Below, piece by piece: positions 5,029-5,076 of a stretch of DNA of 5,076 nt. The stretch's first letter is position 1. Every line of letters starts with the position of its first letter. Position numbers and translations under genes: made by a program. Under the pieces are notes generated by a model. The model had not been told where the DNA came from and made no database searches. It saw nothing but the letters and a program-made list of their open reading frames with translations. The DNA is from an uncultured bacterium (lineage in GTDB: Bacteria > Patescibacteriota > Saccharimonadia > Saccharimonadales > Saccharimonadaceae), in contig CALHWG010000061.1 in the NCBI GenBank assembly GCA_938036745.1, positions 1 through 5,076 on the forward strand, written 5' to 3'.

Positions 5029-5076
5029 ATGGATTTTAAAATTAAATTTTATTCATTTTTTGCCTTTTTAACCAAT
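5029..5076 (+). CDS. 5' end of an unidentified gene (first 16 codons)
   Basis: The ATG at 5029 follows AGGAG (5017-5021) by seven bases and lies about 67 bases after a predicted transcription start. The frame is open to the window edge and reads MDFKIKFYSFFAFLTN. Two lysines followed by a Phe-rich hydrophobic run could begin a signal peptide or membrane anchor, but too little is visible to say. No family can be named. Confidence 0.7.
   Translation, partial: MDFKIKFYSFFAFLTN

Noticed and set aside
1..5076. CRISPR array, insertion sequence, integron or attachment site
   Set aside because: No direct repeats with regular spacing, no transposase or integrase frame and no terminal inverted repeats; the tRNA 3' end is not duplicated in the window.

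Overview
This is a low-GC bacterial window (roughly 35% G+C by eye). It reads in the standard code: two genes of about 600 codons are open with TAA stops, and tryptophan is encoded by TGG. That argues against UGA recoding to Trp (Mycoplasma) or Gly (Absconditabacteria/Gracilibacteria). Compact genes, short intergenic gaps, a lysine-rich protein tail and a possibly leaderless gene are compatible with a Patescibacteria/CPR organism such as Saccharibacteria. A low-GC Firmicute is not excluded, and the assignment is inference only.

Left end (1-400): the first codons of a minus-strand gene run off the window behind a near-consensus promoter that leaves almost no 5' UTR. Next come a terminator and a complete minus-strand tRNA-Trp(CCA). 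A divergent intergenic region then holds the tRNA promoter and a strong plus-strand promoter with a long, foldable leader.

Left centre (399-810): one plus-strand gene for an unrecognised 122-residue soluble, aromatic- and lysine-rich protein, closed by a textbook intrinsic terminator.

Centre (817-4472, minus strand): two overlapping genes encode the halves of a heterodimeric ABC exporter of the TM287/TM288-LmrCD-BmrCD type. The upstream half has a degenerate ATP site (Asp for the catalytic Glu, Gln for the H-loop His) and a lysine-rich tail of about 40 residues. The downstream half has intact catalytic residues but a divergent signature motif. Together they should form one degenerate and one hydrolytic ATP site, powering export of an unknown substrate.

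Right end (4473-5076): a 46-codon minus-strand gene, easy to miss by length cut-offs, encodes a small CxxC-x18-CxxC zinc-finger-like protein. It has its own near-perfect promoter, Shine-Dalgarno and terminator. A divergent near-consensus promoter drives a plus-strand gene whose first 16 codons are in the window.

The least explained signals are the tiny zinc protein, the abundance of the palindrome TTCGAA (20 copies, coding in three frames and intergenic), a promoter block shared by the tRNA and the ABC operon, and the leader of the 122-residue gene. No mobile element, CRISPR array or clear novel defence-type system is visible.
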